This document shows positions 1-7,712 of a stretch of 64,000 nt of DNA, piece after piece. The position numbers and the translations under genes were made by a program. Within the stretch, counting starts at the first letter, position 1. Each line of letters begins with the position of its first letter. Source of the stretch: Spirochaetaceae bacterium (GTDB taxonomy: Bacteria > Spirochaetota > Spirochaetia > DSM-2461); the NCBI GenBank assembly GCA_016744925.1, contig JADGDJ010000001.1:1-64000 (forward strand), in the 5' to 3' direction. The notes beneath the pieces are model-generated. The model was not told the origin of the DNA and searched no databases. It saw only the letters and a list, made by a program, of their open reading frames with translations.

Positions 1-85
1 AATATATTATCTCTTTACAGAGATTCCCGAACAAATAGCTCTTAAGAACGAAGAGTTTTATATCAAAATAAACAGGATTAATTAA
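1..85 (+). CDS. 3' end of an unidentified gene (partial)
   Basis: The frame starting at base 2 is open from the window edge to a TAA at 83-85, giving 27 residues that end in YIKINRIN. The stop abuts the ATG of the next gene with no gap, which is how operon neighbours are spaced elsewhere in this window. The fragment is too short to assign to a family. The other two forward frames are less convincing; frame 1 stops at 43-45. That this is a real gene end is an inference from the open frame and the perfect abutment. Confidence 0.5.
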   Translation, partial: IYYLFTEIPEQIALKNEEFYIKINRIN

Positions 86-592
86 ATGAATGATACAAAA
101 AATGCCACTGATGTAAATGAAATAGACTGGAACCTGTGGCAGGCTGATAAGCATGCCGTCATAACCTATATTTTTTCGGAAGGAAAAGTTCTGCTGATCA
201 ATAAAAAAAGAGGACTCGGCGCAGGCAAAGTGAATGCGCCGGGAGGTCATATCGAGCCTGGAGAGACAAAAATTGAAGCCGCTGTTCGGGAAACAGAAGA
301 AGAAGTGGGATTGACTCCTCTCGATGCTCACGAGGTGGGACAACTACAATTTCAGTTTACAAATGGACTGAAAATGGAAGGTACCGTTTTTATTGCCGGC
401 AAATACGAAGGGGAATTGATTGAAACAGATGAAGCAGACCCCTTCTGGATAGACATTGATGATATGCCCTATAAACAGATGTGGGAAGATGATCTCTTAT
501 GGCTCCCCCACGTAATTAAGGGGAAAAAAATATCCGGACGATATATATTTGATGAAGATAATATGCTCAGCTATTCTATGGAAATTTACTAA
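86..592 (+). CDS. NUDIX hydrolase
   Basis: A 168-residue protein carrying one NUDIX domain, the fold that hydrolyses nucleoside diphosphates linked to another moiety with a divalent metal. The NUDIX box lies at residues 54-76: G54, E60, then R68-E69 and E72-E73 with G75, so all metal-binding acids are present; position 70 is Thr where a hydrophobic residue is usual. The family covers 8-oxo-dGTP, ADP-ribose and many other substrates, and the sequence alone does not tell which. It abuts the preceding partial gene and is followed without gap by yqeC, so the three are probably co-transcribed. An AGGA lies 8 bases before the ATG. Confidence 0.85.
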   Translation: MNDTKNATDVNEIDWNLWQADKHAVITYIFSEGKVLLINKKRGLGAGKVNAPGGHIEPGETKIEAAVRETEEEVGLTPLDAHEVGQLQFQFTNGLKMEGTVFIAGKYEGELIETDEADPFWIDIDDMPYKQMWEDDLLWLPHVIKGKKISGRYIFDEDNMLSYSMEIY

Positions 593-1345
593 TTGAGACT
601 CTCGGAACTTCTCTGTATCGAGGACAGGAATTCAATCATTTCCATAGTTGGCGGCGGGGGAAAGACGAGCACACTATTTACCCTGGCGGGTGATTTAAAA
701 GATAAAAAAGTGCTTTTAACTACAACCACTAAAATATTAAAACCTGAGCATTCACGACTTTACGATATCGTCATCGAAGAGAATAGTGAACAACTTCTCG
801 AAATAGTGAATTCTGGTGATTTTAAAAATCACATTGTCTGTGGTGTAGCATCAGAGAAATATCCCGGTAAAATAGTCGGTGTCACTCCGGCCTTCATAGG
901 GAAAGTGAAAGAAGCCTTTGATTTTATTATCATAGAAGCTGATGGTTCTGCCGGTCGTCCAATCAAAGCTCCCGCAGAACATGAACCTGTCATTTCACCG
1001 GAGACGAATTTATTTATTGGTTTAATTGGCTTGGACTGCCTTGGTAATGCGGGAAATGATACATACGTTCACCGCCCTGAATACTTTTCACATATCCGAG
1101 GAAAAAATCAATCTGAGAAAATAACTGTTTCTGATATGATTAAACTCATAAATTCACCTGAGGGATTATTTAAAAATGCTCCCAAGTCCTGTCGTAAAAT
1201 CGCATTGATTAATAAAGGAGACCTGATTCCCTCCACTCTGGGAGTCTCCCTTATCGATCAAATTTTTGAAAAATCAATCTTCCCGATCGAAGTTATCCTC
1301 AACTCGTACAAAGAAAAAGAGTCTGTTCTCTATTATAGGAAATAG
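593..1345 (+). CDS. yqeC: YqeC-family P-loop protein (selenium-dependent hydroxylase accessory type)
   Basis: A 250-residue protein with a glycine-rich P-loop at residues 19-26 (VGGGGKTS) and the conserved FIIIEADGSAGRPIKAP stretch near residue 112, both typical of YqeC. In other bacteria yqeC lies in clusters for selenium-dependent molybdenum hydroxylases, where it is thought to help cofactor insertion or labile selenium handling; its exact reaction is unproven. No other gene of such a cluster lies in the window, but the upstream side is cut off. The start is TTG directly after the TAA of the NUDIX gene, suggesting translational coupling. The gene is convergent with the next one. Confidence 0.75.
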   Translation: MRLSELLCIEDRNSIISIVGGGGKTSTLFTLAGDLKDKKVLLTTTTKILKPEHSRLYDIVIEENSEQLLEIVNSGDFKNHIVCGVASEKYPGKIVGVTPAFIGKVKEAFDFIIIEADGSAGRPIKAPAEHEPVISPETNLFIGLIGLDCLGNAGNDTYVHRPEYFSHIRGKNQSEKITVSDMIKLINSPEGLFKNAPKSCRKIALINKGDLIPSTLGVSLIDQIFEKSIFPIEVILNSYKEKESVLYYRK

Positions 1346-1376
1346 AGAATAACTCGTAGCTCAGCTGCAGGTTTCT

Positions 1377-1661
1377 TTATTTTATGAGGTTTAACATTTT
1401 TCTAAAAGACGATTCCTCTTTTTTCAATTCTTTGGAGCCACGGGTAATTTTACAGAGGCTCAATCCAAGATCTCGAGATATCTGTCTCTGAGTGACACCG
1501 CTGTCGATGAGCTTGACTAAAGCCCAGCGGGAAGAAATTTCATATATTTCATTATCCGTTAAAAGACTTTTCAGGAAGTCTTCGATTAATTCACTGTCTT
1601 CAGTTCTTGAGAGAGCTAGAACCAACTCATTAAAAGCGTGATCTTCATCTTTTTTATCCAT
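1377..1661 (-). CDS. TrpR-like (YerC/YecD) DNA-binding protein
   Basis: A 94-residue all-helical protein of the Trp-repressor superfamily. The core LLTDNEIYEISSRWALVKL (about 33-51) is followed by a helix-turn-helix around residues 57-75 (VTQRQISRDLGLSLCKITR). This matches the small YerC/YecD group found widely in Firmicutes and spirochaetes; ligand and targets are not known, and tryptophan should not be assumed. It is divergent from slyX across 73 bases that hold both promoters. The start codon lies six bases beyond a TATATT -10 box, so the message looks leaderless. Neighbouring inverted repeat at 1708-1734 could be its operator (inference). Confidence 0.8.
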   Translation of the reverse strand: MDKKDEDHAFNELVLALSRTEDSELIEDFLKSLLTDNEIYEISSRWALVKLIDSGVTQRQISRDLGLSLCKITRGSKELKKEESSFRKMLNLIK

Positions 1662-1734
1662 TTTTCTAATATAGGGAAGGCTTTTTCATCTGTCAAGCTA
1701 TTAACATAAAAGCATTCCGATCTATAATGCTTTT
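1662..1734. promoter_or_regulatory. Divergent leaderless promoters with inverted repeat
   Basis: Minus-strand promoter for the TrpR-like gene: TTGACA (1691-1696), 17-base spacer, TATATT (1668-1673), then six bases to ATG. Plus-strand promoter for slyX: TTAACA (1701-1706), 16-base spacer, TATAAT (1723-1728), then six bases to ATG. The two -35 boxes are four bases apart. A perfect 9-bp inverted repeat, AAAGCATT-type arms at 1708-1716 and 1726-1734, covers the slyX spacer, -10 box and start site. Neither gene has a Shine-Dalgarno sequence, because the transcript would start at or next to the ATG. Confidence 0.75.
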
Positions 1735-1950
1735 ATGTTGGAAAATGATATATATGATCTACAGGTTAAGATTTCCTATCTCGAAGGATTTGTGAAGGAC
1801 CTAAACAGTGTAATAATAGAGCAGGACAATTCAAACAGTCTATTTAAAAGGGAAATTATTCTTCTCAAATCTAAAGTTGATCAACTTGAAGAGAGGATTG
1901 AAAATAAAGGTGGAGAGTTCAAAGCTGATGAAGCTCCCCCACATTACTGA
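1735..1950 (+). CDS. slyX: SlyX-like small coiled-coil protein
   Basis: A 71-residue, highly charged, mostly helical protein. The heptad-rich body (DLQVKISYLEGFVKDLNSVI) and the short tail ending in PPHY are characteristic of SlyX, a small protein of unknown function first seen beside slyD in E. coli. Length matches the family (about 70 residues). The ATG is placed six bases after TATAAT, so the transcript appears leaderless. It is alone on its strand, followed by a possible 39-codon ORF that overlaps its end in another frame. Confidence 0.75.
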   Translation: MLENDIYDLQVKISYLEGFVKDLNSVIIEQDNSNSLFKREIILLKSKVDQLEERIENKGGEFKADEAPPHY

Positions 1951-2047
1951 TTATTTTTTATTCGGCAAACCTGAATACTCCATCATTTACCGCATCATCT
2001 CCAAACACAAATCCCTAAAAAGCGAACCTCTCTACAAAAATTATTGA
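1928..2047 (+). CDS. Possible 39-residue ORF overlapping the slyX end
   Basis: An ATG at 1928 inside slyX opens a different frame that runs to TGA at 2045-2047, giving a basic 39-residue peptide (YFLFGKPEYSIIYRIISKHK in its middle part). It fills the gap between slyX and the convergent response regulator gene exactly, overlapping the latter by seven bases. There is no clear Shine-Dalgarno site; it could be translated by coupling to slyX. I do not recognise it. Chance is a real alternative for an ORF this short. Confidence 0.25.
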   Translation: MKLPHITDYFLFGKPEYSIIYRIISKHKSLKSEPLYKNY

Positions 2048-3435
2048 GTTTTGCTTTGGGGGGTTTTATTGAGGAATTCTTCTTCCAGTCCATAATCATG
2101 GATTTTTCTATGAAGGGTTTTTCTACCGATCCCCAGAATATCGGCTGTTTTACTCTTATTCCCCTTCTCTTGATTTAAAGTATTTCTGATGATGATTTTC
2201 TCAGCTTCAGCCAGGCTGATTCCCATACCGATTTTTATATAATTACCATCGTTGTCTTCAGCAAGAGAAGGCGGTAGATCCTCGATCGTTATTATATGTT
2301 TTCTGCAGAGAACAACAGCACTTTCCATGCAGTTTCTCAATTCACGGACATTTCCCGGCCAACTGTAATTATAGAGAGCCATAGCTGCTTTGGGATCAAT
2401 ACCTTCGATAGACTTGCCATTTTCTTCGGCAAACTCATTGAGAAACGATGCTGATAAAAGCTGTATGTCCTCTTTCCTTTCCCTTAAGGGGGGAATGTGA
2501 ATGTTAACAACATTGAGTCTGTAGAAGAGATCCTCCCGAAAATGGCCCTCTTCTATCTCGCTTTTCAGATCTTTGTTGGTGGCAGAAACGATTCGCACAT
2601 CGGCACTAACCGTTTTTTCACCTCCCACTCTCTCAAAAGATTTTTCCTGAAGTACACGCAGAATTTTTATCTGCACCGACTGATTGATCTCACCGATCTC
2701 ATCGAGAAAAATAGTTCCCTTATCCGCTAGTTCAAAGCGTCCCTTTTTTAATCCCACAGCACCGGTAAATGAACCCTTCTCATGCCCGAACAGCTCGCTT
2801 TCCAGAAGTGATTCAGACAAGGCGGCACAATGCACCTTTACAAAGGGATATTCCCCTCTGTTCGAGAGCTGGTGCAGCGCATCGGCAACGAGTTCCTTAC
2901 CGACACCACTTTCTCCAGTGATAAGAACCGATGCCTTTGAAGGGGCAACCTGAGCCAGGAGTTCAAATATTTTCTGCATTTGAGCGCTCTTGCCGACAAT
3001 ATTGGAGTAATTCCTCTTTTTCTCCAGTTTTTCAACTTCTTCCTTTAAAGCTCTGTGCTGCAGAACCAGTTCTCTTGATGACAGGGCTCTTTTTACGAGC
3101 AATGTAAGTCTGTCGAGATTTACCGGTTTGGTCATAAAATCATAGGCACCATCTCTCATGGCATTAACGGCATTTTCCACAGTTCCGTGGCCCGTGAGAA
3201 TAATGACGGGAACAGTTGGATATGAACTGCTAATTTTTTTCAGGAGCTCTTCTCCCGATAAACCGGGCATCCTCAAGTCAGAAATAACAAGGTCGACTTC
3301 AACTTTGAGCATCACTTTGAGAGCATCATTTCCATCTTCCGCAAGAAAAACGCTGTATCCATCCATCTCAAGCGATTTGCCGAGACCCACACGGATATTT
3401 ATTTCATCGTCTACAACCAGTAAGTTAAAATTCAT
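2041..3435 (-). CDS. NtrC-type sigma-54-dependent response regulator
   Basis: A 464-residue activator with three domains: receiver (about 1-115, phospho-acceptor Asp53 in LVISDLRMPG), AAA+ sigma-54 interaction domain with Walker A GESGVGKE, the GSFTGA loop that contacts sigma-54 (usual form GAFTGA) and Walker B FLDE, and a C-terminal Fis-type helix-turn-helix (ADILGIGRKTLHRKI). The start at 3435 is preferred to an ATG seven codons earlier because GGAGAG sits just before it and it overlaps the kinase stop by 11 bases, a sign of translational coupling. The kinase upstream is its obvious partner. Targets cannot be read from the window; no -24/-12 promoter was recognised here. Confidence 0.92.
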   Translation of the reverse strand: MNFNLLVVDDEINIRVGLGKSLEMDGYSVFLAEDGNDALKVMLKVEVDLVISDLRMPGLSGEELLKKISSSYPTVPVIILTGHGTVENAVNAMRDGAYDFMTKPVNLDRLTLLVKRALSSRELVLQHRALKEEVEKLEKKRNYSNIVGKSAQMQKIFELLAQVAPSKASVLITGESGVGKELVADALHQLSNRGEYPFVKVHCAALSESLLESELFGHEKGSFTGAVGLKKGRFELADKGTIFLDEIGEINQSVQIKILRVLQEKSFERVGGEKTVSADVRIVSATNKDLKSEIEEGHFREDLFYRLNVVNIHIPPLRERKEDIQLLSASFLNEFAEENGKSIEGIDPKAAMALYNYSWPGNVRELRNCMESAVVLCRKHIITIEDLPPSLAEDNDGNYIKIGMGISLAEAEKIIIRNTLNQEKGNKSKTADILGIGRKTLHRKIHDYGLEEEFLNKTPQSKTQ

Positions 3436-4603
3436 TGTTCTCTCCGTCCCATCCAATCAGCTTCTGTCCTTTTTGGGGAATTGGGAATATAAATGTGAAA
3501 TCCGTCCCCTTCCCCACTATAGAATTCAATCTGATCTCCACAGAATGCTCTTTCATTATCTTATATACAAGGGTCAGTCCCAATCCGGAACCGCTGTCCT
3601 TTGTCGTAAAATAAGGCTCGAAAATTTTATCTTTAATATCGTCGGGAATTCCAGGTCCCGAATCAGTAATTGACACTGCGACCGTATCATTCACCTTATA
3701 GGAACTGATCTTCAAAAGTCCCCCTTTGTCACTCATGGATGCCTGGGCATTTTTGATGATATTGAGAAAAGCCTGTTTGATTAATTTATCATCGAGTTTT
3801 AATTCGGGAAGACCCTCTTCCAAGTTTTTTATTATCTCTATGGAGTCCTGTTCCAGCTCAAAATGGATAAAATCTATCAGTTCTTCGATCAAACCATTAA
3901 TACAGCGGCATTTAGGGTTTGTGTCCATAGGCCGAACGGCGAAGAGATAGTTGACCACAATCTGATTCAGACGGTCAACTTCCTCGTTAACCACATTGAG
4001 ATAGTCCATAAATTCCGCTTTGCAGACTTCATTCTCCGAATTCAGACATTTCTGCATCAATTGAATATGTATACTGATTGATCCCAGGGGATTCTTTATT
4101 TCATGAGCCACACCTGCGGCAAGCGTAGTCAATGAAGCGAGACTTTCGGCACGCCTGAGCCTGAGGGATTCAGCTCTTTTTTCAGTAACATCCTCCAGAG
4201 AGATAAAACTCCCTTTGATTGTACCGCGATCAACCAGAGGCAATATGCTGATCGATAGGATTTTCACTTTATTACCGACCTGTATATTAAAATCCTCGCC
4301 GTCGATCCTCTCCTGCGACAGAAGATTTAACTGAATGAAACGGGAAATATCCTTGTCCTGCACAGCCTTCCATATTTTTTTTTCCAGGAAGTCCCTTCCG
4401 AGTATTTTCAGAAATCGTCTTGCCTGAGTATTGATAAAGAGCAAATCATGATTGATATCGGACACCATGATTCCCGCAGGGAGCGAAGAGAGTACCGTTT
4501 CAAGAACTTTATTGCCATCGACCAGATCATTGACGATGGCTTTTATCTGTTCGGCATTCTGTCTCGGCAGAGCTTTGATAGCCCTTTCAGTCAGCTTTCT
4601 CAT
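3425..4603 (-). CDS. Soluble PAS-domain histidine kinase (NtrB-like)
   Basis: A 392-residue kinase without membrane segments. A PAS domain (about 32-140) is followed by HisKA with the phosphorylated His167 in GVAHEIKNPLG, then the ATPase domain with the N box (FLNIIKNAQAS), G1 box DSGPGIP, F box FEPYFTTK and G2 box GSGLGL. It should phosphorylate the overlapping NtrC-type regulator. With no transmembrane sensor it presumably reads an internal signal through PAS, as NtrB does. It sits three bases downstream of holB in the same operon, so a signalling pair is tied to cell-wall and replication genes, an order I recall also from treponemes (unverified). Confidence 0.92.
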   Translation of the reverse strand: MRKLTERAIKALPRQNAEQIKAIVNDLVDGNKVLETVLSSLPAGIMVSDINHDLLFINTQARRFLKILGRDFLEKKIWKAVQDKDISRFIQLNLLSQERIDGEDFNIQVGNKVKILSISILPLVDRGTIKGSFISLEDVTEKRAESLRLRRAESLASLTTLAAGVAHEIKNPLGSISIHIQLMQKCLNSENEVCKAEFMDYLNVVNEEVDRLNQIVVNYLFAVRPMDTNPKCRCINGLIEELIDFIHFELEQDSIEIIKNLEEGLPELKLDDKLIKQAFLNIIKNAQASMSDKGGLLKISSYKVNDTVAVSITDSGPGIPDDIKDKIFEPYFTTKDSGSGLGLTLVYKIMKEHSVEIRLNSIVGKGTDFTFIFPIPQKGQKLIGWDGENNEF

Positions 4604-4605
4604 AT

Positions 4606-5781
4606 TTAGCCTTTCATTTCGTAATAGAGACTTTCCAGTAGAAGAGTATGGCTTTGATTCAAGACTTCAAATCTCTGGGAATAATCTCTGATTTTAACAT
4701 TCCATTTTGTCAGATTCCCCGTAATCCTTGTATTTAAACCGTCGGACTGGGCATCCTTAAGGAACTGATTGAGGACAATGAGCAACTCTTCAAGAAAGGG
4801 GATAAACATATCCTTCTCGAATTTCCCGGGAAATATTTGCTGAAAGAGAATGTTTTTTTTCTGAACTGATGAAATAAATAATTCTGCCTGTTTCCTCAGT
4901 TCACTGTAGTTAATGTCGTGGTGCGATAGAAAAAACTCTCGAAGTGTTTCGTATTCACTCTCTTCATTTTTAAATATTCTCTTGAGAATCATCTGACTCT
5001 GTTCCGAATTCCTTCCGGAAAACCCGTAGGATCTTACTCGTGATTTAATCGTTGGAAGTATGGCTCCCAAACGGGTCGTAACCAGTATGAACTGTAAGTT
5101 AGAAGGTGGTTCCTCGAGAATTTTTAATAGAGCGTTTCGGGCACCCTCCTGCATATGTTCGGCATTTTCTAATATGACAACTTTTTTTTCACCGGCTCGA
5201 TGAGCCCAGGTGGATATTTTTCTGATATGATTAATGGGAGTGGATCCCGGAACTGCCAAAGCCAGTTTTTTACAATCGGAGAGCATCGTATCTATGAGCT
5301 TCAGTTTTTTTTTCTCATTAGATAAATCTTTACCAGGTATAAAGAGTTCGATATTATCACTTACCGAAATGAGTTGAGACTGACATTTTTTCAGTTTTGC
5401 CGTATCTCCTTCCCAGAACACATTGTCAAAACGTTTGAGGAGCTTCCTCACATTCCGCACAAACATATACCGTGCGGCAGGGGCATCATTTTTCCGGAGA
5501 AGGTCCGCCGATGCGGATATTTCTTCATAGAAATAACGACCACCGGTGAGAAGTGTATAAGGGTGGTTCATAAGCCGATGATCCCTGCAGGATCGACAGT
5601 TGCAGTTCCACAGAGCTTCTTCTGTCTGACATGTCAAAGTTCTCGCCAGTTCTAGAGCTGCAGTCATCTTTCCCGAATATGAAGGACCATAAAACAGTAT
5701 CGATGATGGAAGAGAAGAGCTTTTAACATCGTGAATTAAACGTGATTTTACAGCGGGCTGCTCCAGCAGATTTTCGAACAT
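4606..5781 (-). CDS. holB: DNA polymerase III clamp-loader subunit delta-prime
   Basis: A 391-residue AAA+ protein. The P-loop is GPSYSGKMT (32-40), followed by a zinc-module set of cysteines C51, C60, C62 and C65, then KKVVILENAEHMQEGARNAL, LLKILEEPP and the sensor region FILVTTRLGAILPTIKSRV. These are the delta-prime hallmarks; the third SRC-motif residue is Val instead of Cys. Delta-prime acts as stator of the clamp loader that places the beta clamp on DNA. The protein carries an insertion around residues 85-160 relative to short delta-prime proteins. It lies between cvpA and the kinase gene, all in one operon. Confidence 0.82.
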   Translation of the reverse strand: MFENLLEQPAVKSRLIHDVKSSSLPSSILFYGPSYSGKMTAALELARTLTCQTEEALWNCNCRSCRDHRLMNHPYTLLTGGRYFYEEISASADLLRKNDAPAARYMFVRNVRKLLKRFDNVFWEGDTAKLKKCQSQLISVSDNIELFIPGKDLSNEKKKLKLIDTMLSDCKKLALAVPGSTPINHIRKISTWAHRAGEKKVVILENAEHMQEGARNALLKILEEPPSNLQFILVTTRLGAILPTIKSRVRSYGFSGRNSEQSQMILKRIFKNEESEYETLREFFLSHHDINYSELRKQAELFISSVQKKNILFQQIFPGKFEKDMFIPFLEELLIVLNQFLKDAQSDGLNTRITGNLTKWNVKIRDYSQRFEVLNQSHTLLLESLYYEMKG

Positions 5782-5793
5782 CTGATCGGACTC

Positions 5794-6288
5794 CTATTTC
5801 TTGATACTGTTCATCATTGCCGATCCTGTACTTTCAAGAAATGGAAAAATCTTCGCCAGGAAAGGAACAAATAAACTGTTTACTAGCATTTTATCTGAAT
5901 TGAACAGTGTCTGAGTATCCATGAAGTATGTCAGAAGTGAACAGAGAATAATACCCTCAAACAAACCGAGAATAAAACCAAGCCCCTTATCTATACTGAA
6001 AGCAGCCGTTTCCTCCATCATCTTGAGAACTATCCTTTCCACCAATTTCAATCCTATAAAAATGACGATGAAAACAAGGAAAAAAGAAAGACCTTCATTC
6101 CAGACATGACTACCGAATTGTTCCGTAAAAAATTCAGCCAGTGTTTTGTAGAAAGCCATGGCTGCCAATAAACCGAAAACAAGGGAACCTAGAGAAAATA
6201 ACTCTTTTATAATCCCATTGAAAAGACCTCGAAAAGCCATGACACCCATCAGTATCAAAAAAACAATATCAATCGTTGTAAAATTCAT
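5794..6288 (-). CDS. cvpA: CvpA family membrane protein
   Basis: A 164-residue protein with four hydrophobic segments (about 8-25, 30-48, 68-88 and 103-123), matching the CvpA/colicin V production family. The family is involved in envelope homeostasis in some bacteria; a direct activity is unknown. The ATG overlaps the murG stop as ATGA (6285-6288), so translation is coupled to murG, and holB follows after five bases. A conserved IDKGLGFILG segment between the third and fourth helices is visible. Confidence 0.8.
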   Translation of the reverse strand: MNFTTIDIVFLILMGVMAFRGLFNGIIKELFSLGSLVFGLLAAMAFYKTLAEFFTEQFGSHVWNEGLSFFLVFIVIFIGLKLVERIVLKMMEETAAFSIDKGLGFILGLFEGIILCSLLTYFMDTQTLFNSDKMLVNSLFVPFLAKIFPFLESTGSAMMNSIKK

Positions 6289-7358
6289 CTTATAACCTCT
6301 TGTATCATATCTGAAATTAGCGAAGCACTATCTTTACTGCTCCATTCATGAGCAGCGTCTGTCATCTTCTTCAAATTGTCTTCATTATCCAATATTTTTT
6401 CAATTTCTTCCACAAAAGTTTCAGGTCTAATATCGCCGCGAAGGACGGAAGAGCAACCCTGCTCTTGAAATACCTCGGCATTTTTGACCTGTTCACCACG
6501 CGATCCTGATTCAAGAGGGATCAAAATAGAGGGAAGGCCTGCGGCTGCAAACTCCCAGACAGCTCCCGCACCGGATCGGCTGATAACTAGTGTTGTAATT
6601 TTAAAGATATGGGAGAGTTCTTCATTAAAATAGGGAGCGGAATAATAATTGTTCTGATGTATCTCCTGATAATTTTTTTTCCCTGTCTGATGAATAATGA
6701 AATATTTTTCTGTCAATATATCTAAGTTCGACCGAAGTAAATTATTAATCTGCTCAGCTCCCAGGCTTCCACCCATAACGAGAATAATAGGTAAATCGGT
6801 ACTTATTCCAAGAAATTCTCTGCCTTTGCGGGCATCTCCCCGGAAAAGTTCTGCTCTCACTGGATTTCCCGTGACATAGACTTTGTCTTTCTTGGTACCG
6901 GAAAAAAATTTTCTGCTCTCTTCAGAGGAGACGAGAATACGATCTGCCCAAAGGGCATTAATTTTTGTTGCTAAACCTGGCCCAATATCCGAATCATGTG
7001 TAAATACGGGAATTCCAAGGAGAGATGCAGCCGCAACGGGAGGAACTGTAACAAAACCACCTTTGGAAAAAACAAGAGCCGGTTTTAGTTTTAGTAATAT
7101 AAAGAGAGAACCGAAGAATCCTCCGATTATTTTAAAAATATCTATAAAATTCAGAAATGAAAAATAACGTCTCAATTTACCGCATGGAATGGAATAGAAG
7201 GGAATCTTCCTTTGATCAATGATCTTTTTTTCCATCCCTTTATTGGATCCCAGCCAGAGAATATCCCAGTCTGACCTATCCAATTTATCAATCACGGCCA
7301 AAGCGGGATAGACATGGCCCCCAGTCCCCCCACCGGTAAAGAGTATCTTCTTGTTCAT
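6285..7358 (-). CDS. murG: MurG, UDP-GlcNAc:lipid I N-acetylglucosaminyltransferase
   Basis: A 357-residue GT-B glycosyltransferase that converts lipid I to lipid II on the inner face of the cytoplasmic membrane. The N-terminal GGGTGGHVYPALAV motif (9-22) and the C-terminal donor-binding region (ISRSGAGAVWEFAAAGLPSI followed by LIPLESGSRGEQVKNAEVF) are diagnostic, and the length is normal. The gene heads a five-gene minus-strand operon: murG, cvpA, holB, kinase, regulator. A GGTGAT sequence lies just before the ATG. No other division/cell-wall genes flank it here, unlike the usual mra/dcw cluster. Confidence 0.95.
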   Translation of the reverse strand: MNKKILFTGGGTGGHVYPALAVIDKLDRSDWDILWLGSNKGMEKKIIDQRKIPFYSIPCGKLRRYFSFLNFIDIFKIIGGFFGSLFILLKLKPALVFSKGGFVTVPPVAAASLLGIPVFTHDSDIGPGLATKINALWADRILVSSEESRKFFSGTKKDKVYVTGNPVRAELFRGDARKGREFLGISTDLPIILVMGGSLGAEQINNLLRSNLDILTEKYFIIHQTGKKNYQEIHQNNYYSAPYFNEELSHIFKITTLVISRSGAGAVWEFAAAGLPSILIPLESGSRGEQVKNAEVFQEQGCSSVLRGDIRPETFVEEIEKILDNEDNLKKMTDAAHEWSSKDSASLISDMIQEVIR

Positions 7359-7510
7359 TAAATCACCTATCTTTTTTCTTTAAGATACCCGAAGAAACAG
7401 ACAGTGGCAATGAGGATAAATTAAATTGTTCAGGCTGCTTTTTTAGTGGAATTCCAGGCAGTACGGCATTATATTTATAACATGAGAACTTAAGAAGGAG
7501 GTCTTAACTG

Positions 7511-7570
7511 ATGATTCCACCTGAAAATTCGACTTCCGGTATTCAAACCGGAGTATCGTTTTATATGTAA
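7511..7570 (+). CDS. Short ORF, 19 residues, with strong ribosome site
   Basis: The ORF reads MIPPENSTSGIQTGVSFYM and stops at TAA 7568-7570. AAGGAGGT ends eight bases before the ATG, one of the best ribosome sites in the window. It has no run of a single amino acid that would mark a classical attenuation leader. Codons 9-14 lie in a hairpin. It could be a small protein or a regulatory upstream ORF whose translation changes the fold of the downstream hairpins. Confidence 0.4.
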   Translation: MIPPENSTSGIQTGVSFYM

Positions 7571-7643
7571 CAGGCATTTAATGCCATGTAAAAACCGTGA
7601 GATCAAGTGATGATCGTTAATTACCGTTTCTGCTTGATCCGAA

Positions 7644-7673
7644 AAGCCGACTTAGACAGTCGGCTTATTTTTT
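7644..7673 (+). terminator. Rho-independent terminator
   Basis: A 9-bp perfect stem (AAGCCGACT / AGTCGGCTT) with a five-base loop is followed by A and a run of six T. It ends the candidate small transcript 40 bases before the lipid-kinase ATG. Confidence 0.85.
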
Positions 7674-7712
7674 ATACTTTAAAAAAGTTCTAATTATGGT
7701 ATCTTTCAATAT

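Larger units (their letters stand above)
7494..7673 (+). ncRNA. Candidate small structured RNA / leader with short ORF
   Basis: The 354-base gap between murG and the lipid-kinase gene holds a compact series of signals: a full-strength ribosome site at 7495-7502, a 19-codon ORF, a hairpin inside that ORF (arms 7535-7540 and 7547-7552), a second hairpin just after its stop (7573-7577/7581-7585), a longer-range stem (7601-7607/7633-7639), and a strong terminator (7644-7673). TATAAC-like bases about 20 upstream of the ribosome site could be a -10 box. It matches no RNA family I can name; it is not SRP RNA, tmRNA or RNase P. It may be a trans-acting small RNA, a small mRNA or an attenuator. Confidence 0.45.

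Noticed and set aside
3158-3673. 171-codon plus-strand ORF antisense to the response regulator and kinase
   Set aside because: Serine-rich shadow of two well-supported overlapping genes; no motif.
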